Assembly (NCBI GenBank): GCA_965276635.1
Contig: CBDIBC010000005.1
Span: forward strand, 1,798,001 to 1,862,000
Origin: CBDIBC01 sp965276635
GTDB lineage: Bacteria; Actinomycetota; Acidimicrobiia; Acidimicrobiales; Palsa-688
Direction of reading: 5' to 3'
Length of the DNA stretch: 64,000 nucleotides
Shown: positions 41,841 to 52,906 of the stretch, piece by piece
Layout: each line of letters starts with the position of its first letter
Position numbering within the stretch: the first letter of the stretch is position 1
The notes under the pieces: generated by a model
Told to the model about the DNA's origin: nothing
The model's database searches: none
Seen by the model: only the letters and a program-made list of their open reading frames with translations
Translations under genes and position numbers: made by a program

Positions 41841-42137
41841 ATGGACGACCACCCCGAACCCGATCTACCCCACCCACCTGCCGCCATCGGGCGCGAATGC
41901 CGGGAGGCGCTGGACACGCTGTACCACTTCCTCGACGGTGAGTTGACGCCGTCGAGGAGGTTGGAGATCCAGCGGCACCTCGACGGATGCTCGCCGTGCC
42001 TGGAGGCATTCGACTTCGAAGCGGAGCTGAAGGTGGTCATCGCCCGGCGTTGCCGGGACCAGGTCCCGCAGCACCTGCGGGCCCGGGTGGCGTCTGCGCT
42101 CGAGGACGCATCACAGACGTTTCACCGGCCCGGGTAG
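41841..42137 (+). CDS. rsrA: Zinc-containing anti-sigma factor, RsrA-like
   Basis: 98 residues. RECREALDTLYHFLDGELTPSRRLEIQRHLDGCSPCLEAFDFE has the ZAS motif: His-x3-Cys-x2-Cys (HLDGCSPC) plus the upstream Cys in GRECREAL. In RsrA, oxidation of these thiols releases zinc and SigR. LKVVIARRCRDQVPQHLRARV is also the family's C-terminal part. Co-transcribed with sigR. Confidence 0.9.
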   Translation: MDDHPEPDLPHPPAAIGRECREALDTLYHFLDGELTPSRRLEIQRHLDGCSPCLEAFDFEAELKVVIARRCRDQVPQHLRARVASALEDASQTFHRPG

Positions 42138-42178
42138 CGGGCAAGAGGCATCTACCTCGAAGGAGTGAGTGGGAGCAC

Positions 42179-42367
42179 ATGACTGAACGATCTCTCGGGG
42201 GGCACACCCTCAGCGGCAGCGAACGCCCGTCCAAGTCGTTCGGCACCGACCGCACCTGCCGGGAGCCCGGATGCGAGACCAAGTTGTCCATGTACAACAA
42301 CGGGAAGTACTGCTATCAGCACGAGCCCATGGCGGTCCCGCGCACGCGCGGCAAGAAGATCGCCTGA
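42179..42367 (+). CDS. Small Cys/His-rich protein downstream of sigR-rsrA
   Basis: 62 residues; ATG at 42179 with GAAGGAGTG and GGGAG upstream. It holds one compact metal-site-like cluster, C-x4-C-x11-C-x2-H (TCREPGCETKLSMYNNGKYCYQH), and a basic C terminus (RTRGKKIA). No function known. Position next to a redox-sensing sigma/anti-sigma pair suggests a related zinc or thiol role, which is inference only. Confidence 0.75.
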   Translation: MTERSLGGHTLSGSERPSKSFGTDRTCREPGCETKLSMYNNGKYCYQHEPMAVPRTRGKKIA

Positions 42368-42380
42368 GTCTGAGGAGCCG

Positions 42381-43490
42381 ATGACGGACGGCACAGCAGT
42401 CACGGCTGCGGCCGGTCCCATCGACTGGGATCGAGCCGAGCGGGTGGCCGCCCGACTAGCTCGCCGCCAACCGGTGGCACCGCCATTCGAGATCCGGGCG
42501 CTGCAAGCCGACTTCGAGGATCTCACCGCCCAGGCCGAGGAGCTCGTGGGCATCGAGACCGGGCTCCGATCGTTGGCCGGCCCCGCCCGAGCGCGGGTCA
42601 CCGACCGCGAAGGCTGGGTCCGGGCCAACCTCTCGTCGTTCCGCCGGCTGCTGCGGCCGCTGACCACCAAGCTGGCCACCCAGATGGAGCAGTCGAACCG
42701 TCCCTTTGCCCTGCCGGCCGGTGTGAGCCGACAGATGGGCGGGGCTCAGGTCGGCCTGCTGCTCGGATGGATGTCCACCCGGGTGCTCGGCCAGTACGAC
42801 CAGCTGCTCATCGAGGACGAGGACCCCGAGGATCAGGACATCGTCTACTACGTCGGCCCGAACATCCTGGCCCTGGAGAAGCGTCACGGGTTCCCGCCCC
42901 GGGAGTTCCGGTTGTGGCTGGCCCTCCACGAGGTGACCCATCGGGCGCAGTTCACCGGCGTGCCCTGGATGCGCGCCCACTTCATCGGCCTGCTCGAGCA
43001 CACCCTCGACGGTTTCGACCCCGACCCCCGTCGACTGCTCGACGCGCTGCGCCGCTCCGCCGAGGGGATCAAGCACGGCCGGAACCCGCTCGACGAGGGC
43101 GGGCTGCTGACCCTGCTCGCCACCCCTGAGCAGTACGCCGCCATCCAGGAGATCGGCGGCCTCATGAGCCTGCTCGAAGGGCACGGCGACGTCACCATGG
43201 ACCGGGCCGGGGCCGAGCTGATCCCGAACGCCGCTCGCTTCAGCGAGACGCTCCGCCAGCGGCGTCGCCAACGGGGCATGGCCAAGGTGCTGACGTCGCT
43301 GGTCGGCCTGGACGCCAAGCTCCGCCAGTACGAGCAGGGCGAGCGGTTCATCGCCGCCGTCGAGGGCGCCGGCGGGGCCGAGCTGCTGGCCAAGGTGTGG
43401 CAGGGCCCCCAGTGGCTGCCGACCTGGCCCGAGATCCGCCAGCCGGACCGCTGGGTAGCCCGGGCTGGTACCACGCTCGCCCTCGGCTAG
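42381..43490 (+). CDS. Zinc-dependent metalloprotease, DUF2342 family
   Basis: 369 residues. The core carries LALHEVTHRAQFTGVPWMRAH with the HExxH zinc motif (HEVTH), preceded by QDIVYYVGPNILALEKRHGFPPREFR, and DEGGLLTLLATPEQ further on; these define the actinobacterial DUF2342 family. The next genes tilS, hpt and ftsH are in the order known from mycobacteria. Physiological substrate unknown. Confidence 0.9.
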   Translation: MTDGTAVTAAAGPIDWDRAERVAARLARRQPVAPPFEIRALQADFEDLTAQAEELVGIETGLRSLAGPARARVTDREGWVRANLSSFRRLLRPLTTKLATQMEQSNRPFALPAGVSRQMGGAQVGLLLGWMSTRVLGQYDQLLIEDEDPEDQDIVYYVGPNILALEKRHGFPPREFRLWLALHEVTHRAQFTGVPWMRAHFIGLLEHTLDGFDPDPRRLLDALRRSAEGIKHGRNPLDEGGLLTLLATPEQYAAIQEIGGLMSLLEGHGDVTMDRAGAELIPNAARFSETLRQRRRQRGMAKVLTSLVGLDAKLRQYEQGERFIAAVEGAGGAELLAKVWQGPQWLPTWPEIRQPDRWVARAGTTLALG

Positions 43491-43495
43491 GGCCG

Positions 43496-44434
43496 GTGGC
43501 CCGCATCCGCGTCGCGCCTGGCCGCCGCGCCGCGAGCGCGATGGTGGTGCTGCCACCGCTGGCAGCCGAGCTGCTCGGTCGCTGCCGCTTCCCGATCGTG
43601 GGCACGCCGGTGACCGCGGCCGTGTCGGGGGGCGCAGACTCCATGGCCCTGCTGGTCCTGGCTCGCGTCGCCGGCCTCAACGTCACCGCCGTCCACGTCG
43701 ATCACGGCCTCCGGCCGGGAAGCGCGCAGGAGGCCGATCTGGTGCGGGCCGCGGCGCGACGTTGGGGTGCGGGCTTCGAGTCGCGCCAGGTGTCGGTGGG
43801 GCCCGGAGCGAACGTCGAGGCGCGTGCTCGCGCCGCCCGTTACGGCGCGCTGCCGCCCGGCGTGATGACCGGGCACACGGCCGACGACCAAGCCGAGACG
43901 GTGCTCCTGCACCTGCTGCGCGGCGCTGGCCTGGACGGCCTGCGCGGCATGACCGACTCGCCCCGGGTGACCCGCCCCCTCCTGGACCTGCGCCACTCCG
44001 AGACCCGGGCCCTGTGTGACGCCGTCGGCGTCGTCCCCGCGGAGGACCCGTCGAACGACGATCCCGCCTTCCGCCGGAACCAGGTCCGTCATCGGCTGCT
44101 GCCCCTCATGGGCGAGATCGCCGCACGCGACGTGGTCCCGGTCCTGGTCCGTCAGGGCCATCTCCTGGCCGACGACGCCGCCCTGCTCGACGCCCTGGCC
44201 GAGGGCCTCGACCCCACCGATGCCGCGGCGCTGGCCCGGGCGCCGCTGCCCCTTGCCCGGCGGGCAGTCCGCGCCTGGCTGCGGGCCGGCGCCGACGGCG
44301 AGCGTCACCCTCCGTCCGCCGCCGAGGTGGCGCGGGTCATGACGGTGGCCACCGGGGACGCGGTGGCCTGCCAGATCGCCGGCGGTCGGCGCGTGCGGCG
44401 CTCGGGGGGCCGGCTCCGGATCGACCCGCAGTAG
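43496..44434 (+). CDS. tilS: tRNA(Ile)-lysidine synthetase
   Basis: About 312 residues. The PP-loop AVSGGADSMALLVLAR binds ATP. NVTAVHVDHGLRPGS, GHTADDQAETVLLHLLRGAGLDGLRGM and RPLLDLRHSETRA are family motifs. The enzyme converts cytidine 34 of the CAU anticodon to lysidine, making it read AUA. GTG at 43496 lies 5 bases after the previous stop; ATG at 43541 would still include the whole PP-loop domain. The short C-terminal domain is usual for actinobacteria. Confidence 0.92.
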   Translation: MARIRVAPGRRAASAMVVLPPLAAELLGRCRFPIVGTPVTAAVSGGADSMALLVLARVAGLNVTAVHVDHGLRPGSAQEADLVRAAARRWGAGFESRQVSVGPGANVEARARAARYGALPPGVMTGHTADDQAETVLLHLLRGAGLDGLRGMTDSPRVTRPLLDLRHSETRALCDAVGVVPAEDPSNDDPAFRRNQVRHRLLPLMGEIAARDVVPVLVRQGHLLADDAALLDALAEGLDPTDAAALARAPLPLARRAVRAWLRAGADGERHPPSAAEVARVMTVATGDAVACQIAGGRRVRRSGGRLRIDPQ

Positions 44435-44445
44435 GGTCGCCGACC

Positions 44446-45027
44446 ATGTCGCCCACCGCCAGACCCTCGGCCCGCGACGGCGCCGGATGGCCCGACGCGA
44501 GCCTCGGGCGCGTCGTCGTCGACGAGGCGACGTTGCAACAGCGGGTCGGCGAGCTGGGCGCGCGGATCACCGAGGATTATCGGGAGCGCCCACCCCTCCT
44601 GGTCGGGGTGCTGAAGGGTGCCTGCCTGTTCCTCTCTGACCTGGCCCGGGCCATCGCCCTGCCGGTGGAGATGGACTTCATGGCCGTCTCGTCCTACGGC
44701 AGCGCCACGCGCACCAGCGGCGTGGTGCGCATCGTCAAGGACCTCGACCTCGACCTGACCGGCCGCCACGTGATCATCGTGGAGGACATCGTGGACTCCG
44801 GCCTGACCCTGGCGTACCTCCGCCGGAACTTGGCAGCGCGGGGGCCGGCATCGCTCGACGTCTGCGCCCTCCTCATCAAGGAGGGCCTGCAGACGGTCGA
44901 CCTCGACCTGGCCTACGAGGGGTTCCGGATCCCGCCGGAGTTCGTGGTGGGCTACGGGTTGGACGTCGCCGAGCGCTATCGCAACCTCCCCTACATCTGC
45001 GTGTACGAGGAGCCCGGCCGGGCCTGA
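44446..45027 (+). CDS. hpt: Hypoxanthine phosphoribosyltransferase
   Basis: 193 residues. The PRPP-binding motif VIIVEDIVDSGLTL is followed by ALLIKEG; LLVGVLKGACLFLSDLARAI and the flexible loop VSSYGSATRTSG are typical. It salvages hypoxanthine and guanine. ATG 44446 is 11 bases after tilS, so the two are likely co-transcribed. Confidence 0.93.
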   Translation: MSPTARPSARDGAGWPDASLGRVVVDEATLQQRVGELGARITEDYRERPPLLVGVLKGACLFLSDLARAIALPVEMDFMAVSSYGSATRTSGVVRIVKDLDLDLTGRHVIIVEDIVDSGLTLAYLRRNLAARGPASLDVCALLIKEGLQTVDLDLAYEGFRIPPEFVVGYGLDVAERYRNLPYICVYEEPGRA

Positions 45028-45105
45028 GCGCCGGGCTGCTCTTTGGCGGCGGCCTTCGGCCGGCGGCCGGCGGCGTCCGGCAGGGCCGGCACTACGCTGT
45101 CGGAC

Positions 45106-47288
<2,183 letters not shown>

Positions 47289-47292
<4 letters not shown>

Positions 47293-47924
47293 GCGCGTTC
47301 TCCGAGGACGGGTCCGGCCAGGACGGCACCTCCCGCCTGCTCGGACCGGTGGCGTCGGGGGGTGTCGACCAGCCGCGCGTCGAGCGGGCCGTCCGGGAGA
47401 TCCTGGAGGCGATCGGGGAGGACCCCGACCGTGACGGGCTGGTCGGCACCCCCAGCCGAGTCGCCAAGATGTACGCCGACCTCTTCGGTGGCCTGCACGA
47501 AGACCCCGGTGAGCACCTGAACGTCACGTTCGAGGCCAACCACGACGAGATGGTCATGGTGAAGGGCATCCCGCTCTACAGCCTCTGCGAGCATCACCTG
47601 GTGCCGTGGTTCGGGCACGCACACGTGGCCTACATCCCCAACGACGACGGCCGCATCACCGGCCTGTCCAAGCTGGCCCGCCTGGTAGAGGGCTACTCCC
47701 GCCGCCCGCAGGTGCAGGAGCGCCTGACCACCCAGGTGGCTGACACCGTCGAGAACGTCCTGGCCCCGCGCGGGGTGCTGGTGGTGATCGAGGCCGAGCA
47801 CCTGTGCATGTCCATGCGTGGCGTGCGCAAGCCGGGGACGACCACGGTCACCTCCGCGGTCCGCGGCGCGTTCCGTGACAGCGCGGCCAGCCGGGCCGAG
47901 GCCATGAGCTTCATCCGGCACTGA
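47289..47924 (+). CDS. folE: GTP cyclohydrolase I
   Basis: 211 residues. Zinc and active-site motifs SLCEHHLVPWFGHAHVAYIP, GLSKLARLVEGYSRRPQVQERLT, EAEHLCMSMRGVRKPG and TSAVRGAF are all present. First step of folate synthesis: GTP to dihydroneopterin triphosphate. Coupled to ftsH by ATGA overlap. Confidence 0.95.
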
Positions 47925-47956
47925 TCGCGCCGTCGGATCGAGGCGACGGTCGGAGC

Positions 47957-48020
47957 AGTGTTCAGTACGTTCGACTGGGTCGGCACTACTAAACACTCGT
48001 CGGGCGGCGCGCCGCCCGCG
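47957..48020 (+). terminator. Stem-loops between folE and folP
   Basis: AGTGTTCAGTA (47957-47967) pairs with TACTAAACACT (47987-47997) with one mismatch. A perfectly self-complementary GC stem (CGGGCGGC/GCCGCCCG) lies at about 48003-48020. They may end ftsH-folE transcripts or be a regulatory element for folP. No U-tract follows. Confidence 0.4.
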
Positions 48021-48100
48021 GGCACTGCCACCCGATCGAGAGTGACGGATGTCACATGCTGGGGGAGAAGGCCCCAGGCGAGCCCCGGTAACCTACGGCG

Positions 48101-48895
48101 GTGGCCGTGGTGATGGGTGTCCTGAACGTGACCCCCGACTCGTTCTCCGACGGCGGCCGGTGGTTCGACCACGAGGTGGCGGTGGCCCACGGGCGCCAGA
48201 TGGTGGCCGAGGGGGCCGACATCGTCGACGTCGGCGGGGAGTCCACCCGGCCGGGGGCCCATCCCGTGGCCGAGGACGAGGAGCTGCGCCGGGTGGTGCC
48301 CGTCGTGGCCGCCCTGGCCCCCGACATCGCCGTCTCGATCGACACGCGCAAGCGGTCAGTGGCCGAGGCCGCCCTGGCCGCCGGGGCCACCATCGTCAAT
48401 GACATCTCGGCCGATCTGTGGCCCGTGGCTGCGGCCGCCGGCGCCGGGTGGATCGCCATGCACTGCCTCGCGGACCCGTCGGTGATGGCTCGCTACGCTC
48501 GGTACGACGATGTGGTCAGTGAGGTCTGCGCCTACCTGGTGGATCGGGCCGAGCGGGCGGCGGCTGCCGGTGTCACCCGGTCGTGGATCGATCCGGGCAT
48601 CGGGTTCGGCAAGGACGCCGCGCAGAACCTGTGCCTCCTGCACCACCTCGACCGCTTCGTGGCCACCGGTTGGCCTGTGGCCGTGGGGACCAGCCGGAAG
48701 TCGTTCATCGGGGCGCTGGCCGACGGCGACGGGGAGCCGGCGCCTGTCGAGGACCGCCTGGAGGGGTCCGTCGCCACCGCGGCCTGGGCGTTCCTGCAGG
48801 GCGTGGACCTGGTCCGGGTGCACGACGTGGCGGCGACGGTCATGGCCGCCCGCCTGGCCGCCGCACCCGCGCTCACACCAGGGGCGGACCGATGA
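48101..48895 (+). CDS. folP: Dihydropteroate synthase
   Basis: 264 residues. MGVLNVTPDSFSDGG, DIVDVGGESTRPGA, IVNDISAD, WIDPGIGFGKD and VGTSRKSFIG are the defining motifs. It joins p-aminobenzoate to dihydropterin pyrophosphate. GTG 48101 starts only 4 residues before the MGVLNVTPDSF motif, a shorter N terminus than usual. First gene of a tight run through folK and panC. Confidence 0.95.
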   Translation: MAVVMGVLNVTPDSFSDGGRWFDHEVAVAHGRQMVAEGADIVDVGGESTRPGAHPVAEDEELRRVVPVVAALAPDIAVSIDTRKRSVAEAALAAGATIVNDISADLWPVAAAAGAGWIAMHCLADPSVMARYARYDDVVSEVCAYLVDRAERAAAAGVTRSWIDPGIGFGKDAAQNLCLLHHLDRFVATGWPVAVGTSRKSFIGALADGDGEPAPVEDRLEGSVATAAWAFLQGVDLVRVHDVAATVMAARLAAAPALTPGADR

Positions 48896-49416
48896 AGGGC
48901 AAGTGGGCGCGAGGCATCCCTCCCCGCTTCTTTGCCTGGATCATCAAGGATGGGTTGGCCATCAGCGAGCGCCCGGGCGGCTACGCACGCAACCACCGGA
49001 AGGTGCGCCGCCACGAGGAGATCCTGTGGTTGCGCAGCGAGGAGTTCACGCGAGTGGTGTCCCTCCTGCCGTCGAACCACAACCTCCATGCCTACGACGA
49101 GCTGGAGATGTCGTGGTCACACGTTCCCTTCGGCCCGCTCGACGACCCCGCCGTCGTCCTGCCGGACCTGTACGGGCAGCTGAAGGAGCGGTTGGCGGCC
49201 GGCGAGCGGATCCTCATCCACCAAGAAGAGGTGAACGATCGGCTGATGGGTGTGGTGGCCGGCTACCTGCACTGGTGCGGCATGGTGCCCTCCGGCCCTC
49301 AGACGATCGCCGTCGTCGAGCGGCTCCTGCACCGCCAGATGGGACCGCCGGGCCGCGAGCTGGTGGCGCTGGCCCCCCAGCTGCAGGGCCACGCCGCCGG
49401 GGTCGTCAGGCGCTGA
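48892..49416 (+). CDS. Dual-specificity-phosphatase-like protein lacking the catalytic Cys
   Basis: 174 residues between folP and folB, overlapping folP by ATGA. The region VVSLLPSNHNLHAYDELEMSWSHVPF resembles the early part of tyrosine/dual-specificity phosphatases. The P-loop position reads ILIHQEEVNDRLMGVVAGYLHWCGM, where the catalytic Cys of HCx5R is replaced by Gln (HQEEVNDR keeps the His and Arg). By that comparison it would be an inactive phosphatase-fold protein, perhaps a binding or regulatory partner. Family identity is tentative. Confidence 0.6.
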   Translation: MKGKWARGIPPRFFAWIIKDGLAISERPGGYARNHRKVRRHEEILWLRSEEFTRVVSLLPSNHNLHAYDELEMSWSHVPFGPLDDPAVVLPDLYGQLKERLAAGERILIHQEEVNDRLMGVVAGYLHWCGMVPSGPQTIAVVERLLHRQMGPPGRELVALAPQLQGHAAGVVRR

Positions 49417-49435
49417 GCCCCGTGCGGGGACTGCG

Positions 49436-49900
49436 ATGACCGACCGCATCGAGCTGCGCGGCCTGCGAGTCGTGGCCGTCCACGGGGTCCTGGCCGAGGA
49501 GAGGGACCGGGCGCAGCCGTTCGAGGTCGACCTGGATCTTTCCGTGGACCTGTCCGTCCCCGGACGCTCCGACGACCTGGCCGACACGGTCGACTACGGC
49601 GCCCTCTGCGACGCGGTGGCCGCTGCGTTGGGCCCCCCGTCGGCCCAGTTGCTCGAGCACCTGGCCCAGCGCGCCGCCGACGCCGCCCTGGACGCGGCCG
49701 GCCGGCACGGGCGGGCCGTCACCGTCACCGTCCGCAAGCTGCGCCCACCGGTACCGCTCGATCTGGCCGCCGCCGCCGTCACCGTCACCCGCTCCCGACC
49801 GTCACCGCCGGCCGCACCGCCGCCGGCTGCACCGCCGGCTGCACCGCCGCCGGCTGCACCGCCGCCGGCGCGACCTCCCGCCGCTGCGCAACGGCCGTGA
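49436..49900 (+). CDS. folB: Dihydroneopterin aldolase
   Basis: 154 residues. The core (~1-118) has IELRGLRVVAVHGVLAEERDRAQPFEVDLDL, DTVDYGALCDAV and LEHLAQRAADAAL, characteristic of FolB. A ~35-residue Pro/Ala tail built from CCGCCGGCTGCAC-type repeats (49800-49875) is extra and probably disordered. The stop overlaps folK by 4 bases. Confidence 0.93.
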   Translation: MTDRIELRGLRVVAVHGVLAEERDRAQPFEVDLDLSVDLSVPGRSDDLADTVDYGALCDAVAAALGPPSAQLLEHLAQRAADAALDAAGRHGRAVTVTVRKLRPPVPLDLAAAAVTVTRSRPSPPAAPPPAAPPAAPPPAAPPPARPPAAAQRP

Positions 49901-50361
49901 CTCGGCAACGCGCCTTCCTCGCCCTCGGCTCGAACCTCGGCGATCGCTGGGTGTACCTGACCGGCGGGGTCCGGTCCCTGCCCGACGTGACGGCGGTGTC
50001 GCCCGTGTACGAGACCGCGCCGGTGGGCGGCCCCGGGGGCCAGGGGCCGTTCCTCAACTGCGTCGTGGAGCTCTGCACCGAGCACAGCCCGTCCGAGCTG
50101 CTGGCGGTGGCCCAGGCGGCCGAGGCCGCGGCGCGGCGGGTGCGCCGGGAACGGTGGGGGCCGCGCACGCTCGACGTCGACGTGCTCCTCGTGGGCGACC
50201 ACGTGGTCGATACGCCCGAGCTGATCGTTCCCCATCCCCGCATGTGGGAGCGCGGCTTCGTGCTGGTCCCGCTGGCCGACCTGGCGCCGGAGATCGTCGG
50301 CGACCGCCTGACCGCAGAACTTGCAGCCGACGTCCGGCGCGCCGGTACGGTGCCGGCATGA
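49897..50361 (+). CDS. folK: 2-amino-4-hydroxy-6-hydroxymethyldihydropteridine pyrophosphokinase
   Basis: 154 residues: AFLALGSNLGDRWVYL, VSPVYETAPVGG, PFLNCVVEL, RWGPRTLDVDVLL and VPHPRMWERGFVLVPLADLAP. It activates 6-hydroxymethyl-dihydropterin for FolP. Overlaps both neighbours by ATGA/GTGA-type junctions. Confidence 0.95.
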   Translation: MTRQRAFLALGSNLGDRWVYLTGGVRSLPDVTAVSPVYETAPVGGPGGQGPFLNCVVELCTEHSPSELLAVAQAAEAAARRVRRERWGPRTLDVDVLLVGDHVVDTPELIVPHPRMWERGFVLVPLADLAPEIVGDRLTAELAADVRRAGTVPA

Positions 50362-51269
50362 CCAGCACCCGGTCGCAGCTGCGGGTCGTGACCGACCCGG
50401 CCGAGTGGTCGGACCTGCTCGAGGATCGGCGCCGGGGCGGAGCGCGCATCGGCCTGGTGCCCACCATGGGGGCGATCCACGCCGGCCACCAGTCGCTCAT
50501 CCGCCGCGCCGCCGCCGACTGCGACCTGGTGGCCGTGTCCGACTACGTGAACCCGCTGCAGTTCGGCGCCGGCGAGGACCTGGCCGGCTACCCCCGCGAC
50601 CTGGAACGGGACTGTGAGATGGCCGCCGCAGTCGGTGCCGACGTCGTGTTCGCGCCGGCGCCCGAGGAGATGTGGCCCGAGCCGCCGGCCGTGACCGTGC
50701 GAATAGCCGGATCGGTCAGTGACCAGTTCGAGGCGGCGTCGCGTCCGGGGCACTTCGACGGCGTGGCGACCATCGTCACCAAGCTGCTGGCCCTCGCCGG
50801 CCGCTCCTTTGTCTACTTCGGCGAGAAGGACTTCCAACAGCTGGCCGTGGTCCGGCGACTGGTCACCGACCTGTCCCTGCCGGTGTTCCTCGTCGGGTGC
50901 CCGACGGTGCGCGCCACCGACGGCCTCGCCCTCTCCAGCCGCAACGCCTACCTCACGCCGGCCGAACGGGAGGTGGCGCCCACCCTGTACTGGGCCCTCC
51001 TGGCCGGCCGGAGGGCCGTCGAGGACGATGCTGAGACCGATCCGGCGCGCATCCGCGCCGCCATGCACGCGGTGCTGGCGGGCCAGGAACGGTTCGTCAC
51101 GGACTACGTGGCGGTCGCCGACCCCGAGGATCTGCACGTCCCGGAGCCGGTGACCGGTCCGGTCCGCCTCCTGGCCGCAGCCCACCTGGGGCGGGCCCGG
51201 CTCATCGACAACGTGGCCGCCACCCCTCCCGATGGGGCCGTCGACGGGGCCGCCGCCGCCGGCACCTGA
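50358..51269 (+). CDS. panC: Pantothenate synthetase
   Basis: 303 residues. VPTMGAIHAGHQSLIRRA holds the HIGH-like nucleotide site. VSDYVNPLQFGAGEDLAGYPR, RPGHFDGVATIVTKLL, VYFGEKDFQQLAVVRRL and LALSSRNAYLTPAER follow. It ligates pantoate and beta-alanine. No panD follows directly here; nadB is next. Confidence 0.95.
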   Translation: MTSTRSQLRVVTDPAEWSDLLEDRRRGGARIGLVPTMGAIHAGHQSLIRRAAADCDLVAVSDYVNPLQFGAGEDLAGYPRDLERDCEMAAAVGADVVFAPAPEEMWPEPPAVTVRIAGSVSDQFEAASRPGHFDGVATIVTKLLALAGRSFVYFGEKDFQQLAVVRRLVTDLSLPVFLVGCPTVRATDGLALSSRNAYLTPAEREVAPTLYWALLAGRRAVEDDAETDPARIRAAMHAVLAGQERFVTDYVAVADPEDLHVPEPVTGPVRLLAAAHLGRARLIDNVAATPPDGAVDGAAAAGT

Positions 51270-52906
51270 TGCGCACCCGGGTGGTGGAGGCCGATCTGGT
51301 GGTGGTCGGCAGCGGGGTGGCCGGCCTGTCCGCCGCGGTCGGGACGCGCAGCCGGGACCCGCAAGAACGGGTGGTGGTCGTGTCCAAGACCAGCCTGTCG
51401 CACGGCGCCACGGCCTGGGCGCAGGGCGGCGTGGCCGCGGTCCTGGGTGACGAGCAGGCCCCGGTCTCGGCGGATCCGGCCCCGCAGGACTCGGTCGAGC
51501 TGCACCTGGCCGACACGTTGAAGGCGGGCGCCGGGCTCTGTGACATCGACGCCGTGCGCGTGCTCGTGGAGGAGGGCCCTGCCCGCGTCTGGGACCTGGT
51601 CGATCGCGGCGCCGTCTTCGACCGCGACGCGCGGGGCGAGCTGGAGCTGGCCCGGGAGGGCGGTCACTCCGCGGCCCGGGTCGTCCATGCCGGCGGGGCG
51701 GCGACCGGCGCCGAGATCCAACGGGCCCTGGTGGCCGCCACCCGGGCCAGCGGCGCGGTGCTGATGGAGGGATGCTTCGCGCTCGATCTCGTCGTCGACG
51801 GCGACCGCTGCGTCGGCCTCACCGCCCTCGGCCCCGACGGCGAGGTCCTCCAGGTGAGGGCGAGGGACACGTTGCTGGCGACGGGGGGCGCCGGCCAGGT
51901 GTTCGCGATCACGACCAACCCACCGGAGTCGACCGGCGACGGGGTGGCCATGGCCTTGCGGGCCGGTGTCCCGGTCGCCGACGTGGAGTTCATGCAGTTC
52001 CACCCCACTGCCTTGCACGCGCAGGCATCGCCCCGACCGCTCCTGTCGGAGGCCCTCCGCGGCGAAGGCGCCGTCCTGCGAGACGCCTCGGGAGCTCGTT
52101 TCGTCGACGAGCTGGCGCCCCGGGACGTGGTGAGCCGCGCCATCAGCGCTCGCATGCTGGCCTCCGGGACGGACCACGTGTGGCTGGACGCCACCGGGAT
52201 CGACGATTTCGCCGGGCGGTGGCCGACGCTGATGGTCCCGTTGCGCACCGTCGGCCTGGACCCCGGCCGCGACTGGCTCCCGGTGGCGCCGGCCGCCCAC
52301 TACCTCTCGGGTGGCGTGCTCACCGACCTCGACGCATCCACCGCCCGAGTGGGACTGTGGGCGGCTGGCGAGGCCGCGTGCACGGGGGTGCACGGCGCCA
52401 ACCGCCTGGCGTCGAACTCGCTGCTCGAGGGTCTGGTGTTCGCGTCCCGCATGGTCGAGGCCCGAGGTCGGGGAAAGGTGGGCGGTTCGGCCACCGGGGC
52501 CCTTCGCTCGATCCTGGGCGGTGACGCCGCCGGCGGGGTCGGCGTGCGCCGCCTGGCCACGGACACCCACGAGCACGGGCGGCCGGAGGCGGCCGATGCT
52601 CCGTTGCGGTCCGCGGCCGACTGGACCAAGGCGAGGGAGCGGCTCCAACGGACGATGAGCGCGGGTGCCGGCGTGGTTCGCGACGCGGCGTCGTTGGCCC
52701 GGGCGGCTGCCGACCTAGACGAGCTCGACGCCACGACCGCCGGTTCGCCGCCCCGATCCGTTCCCGAAGCCGAGCTGGTGAACCTGATCGCCGTCGCGGC
52801 CGCGCTGGTGCGCGCCGCCGCCGCCCGCACCGAGAGCCGGGGGACGCACTGGCGCGGCGACCACCCTGCCACCTCGGCCGAGCTCGGCATCCGGTTCGGT
52901 CAATGA
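51269..52906 (+). CDS. nadB: L-aspartate oxidase
   Basis: 545-residue flavoprotein. FAD site VVVGSGVAGLSAAVG. SHGATAWAQGGVAA, GGHSAARVVHAGG, TGGAGQVFAITTNPPESTGDG, EFMQFHPTALH, YLSGGVLTDL and GVHGANRLASNSLLEGLVF are family motifs. It makes iminoaspartate for NAD synthesis. The ATG shares one base with the panC stop. nadA is not in this window. Confidence 0.95.
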   Translation: MRTRVVEADLVVVGSGVAGLSAAVGTRSRDPQERVVVVSKTSLSHGATAWAQGGVAAVLGDEQAPVSADPAPQDSVELHLADTLKAGAGLCDIDAVRVLVEEGPARVWDLVDRGAVFDRDARGELELAREGGHSAARVVHAGGAATGAEIQRALVAATRASGAVLMEGCFALDLVVDGDRCVGLTALGPDGEVLQVRARDTLLATGGAGQVFAITTNPPESTGDGVAMALRAGVPVADVEFMQFHPTALHAQASPRPLLSEALRGEGAVLRDASGARFVDELAPRDVVSRAISARMLASGTDHVWLDATGIDDFAGRWPTLMVPLRTVGLDPGRDWLPVAPAAHYLSGGVLTDLDASTARVGLWAAGEAACTGVHGANRLASNSLLEGLVFASRMVEARGRGKVGGSATGALRSILGGDAAGGVGVRRLATDTHEHGRPEAADAPLRSAADWTKARERLQRTMSAGAGVVRDAASLARAAADLDELDATTAGSPPRSVPEAELVNLIAVAAALVRAAAARTESRGTHWRGDHPATSAELGIRFGQ

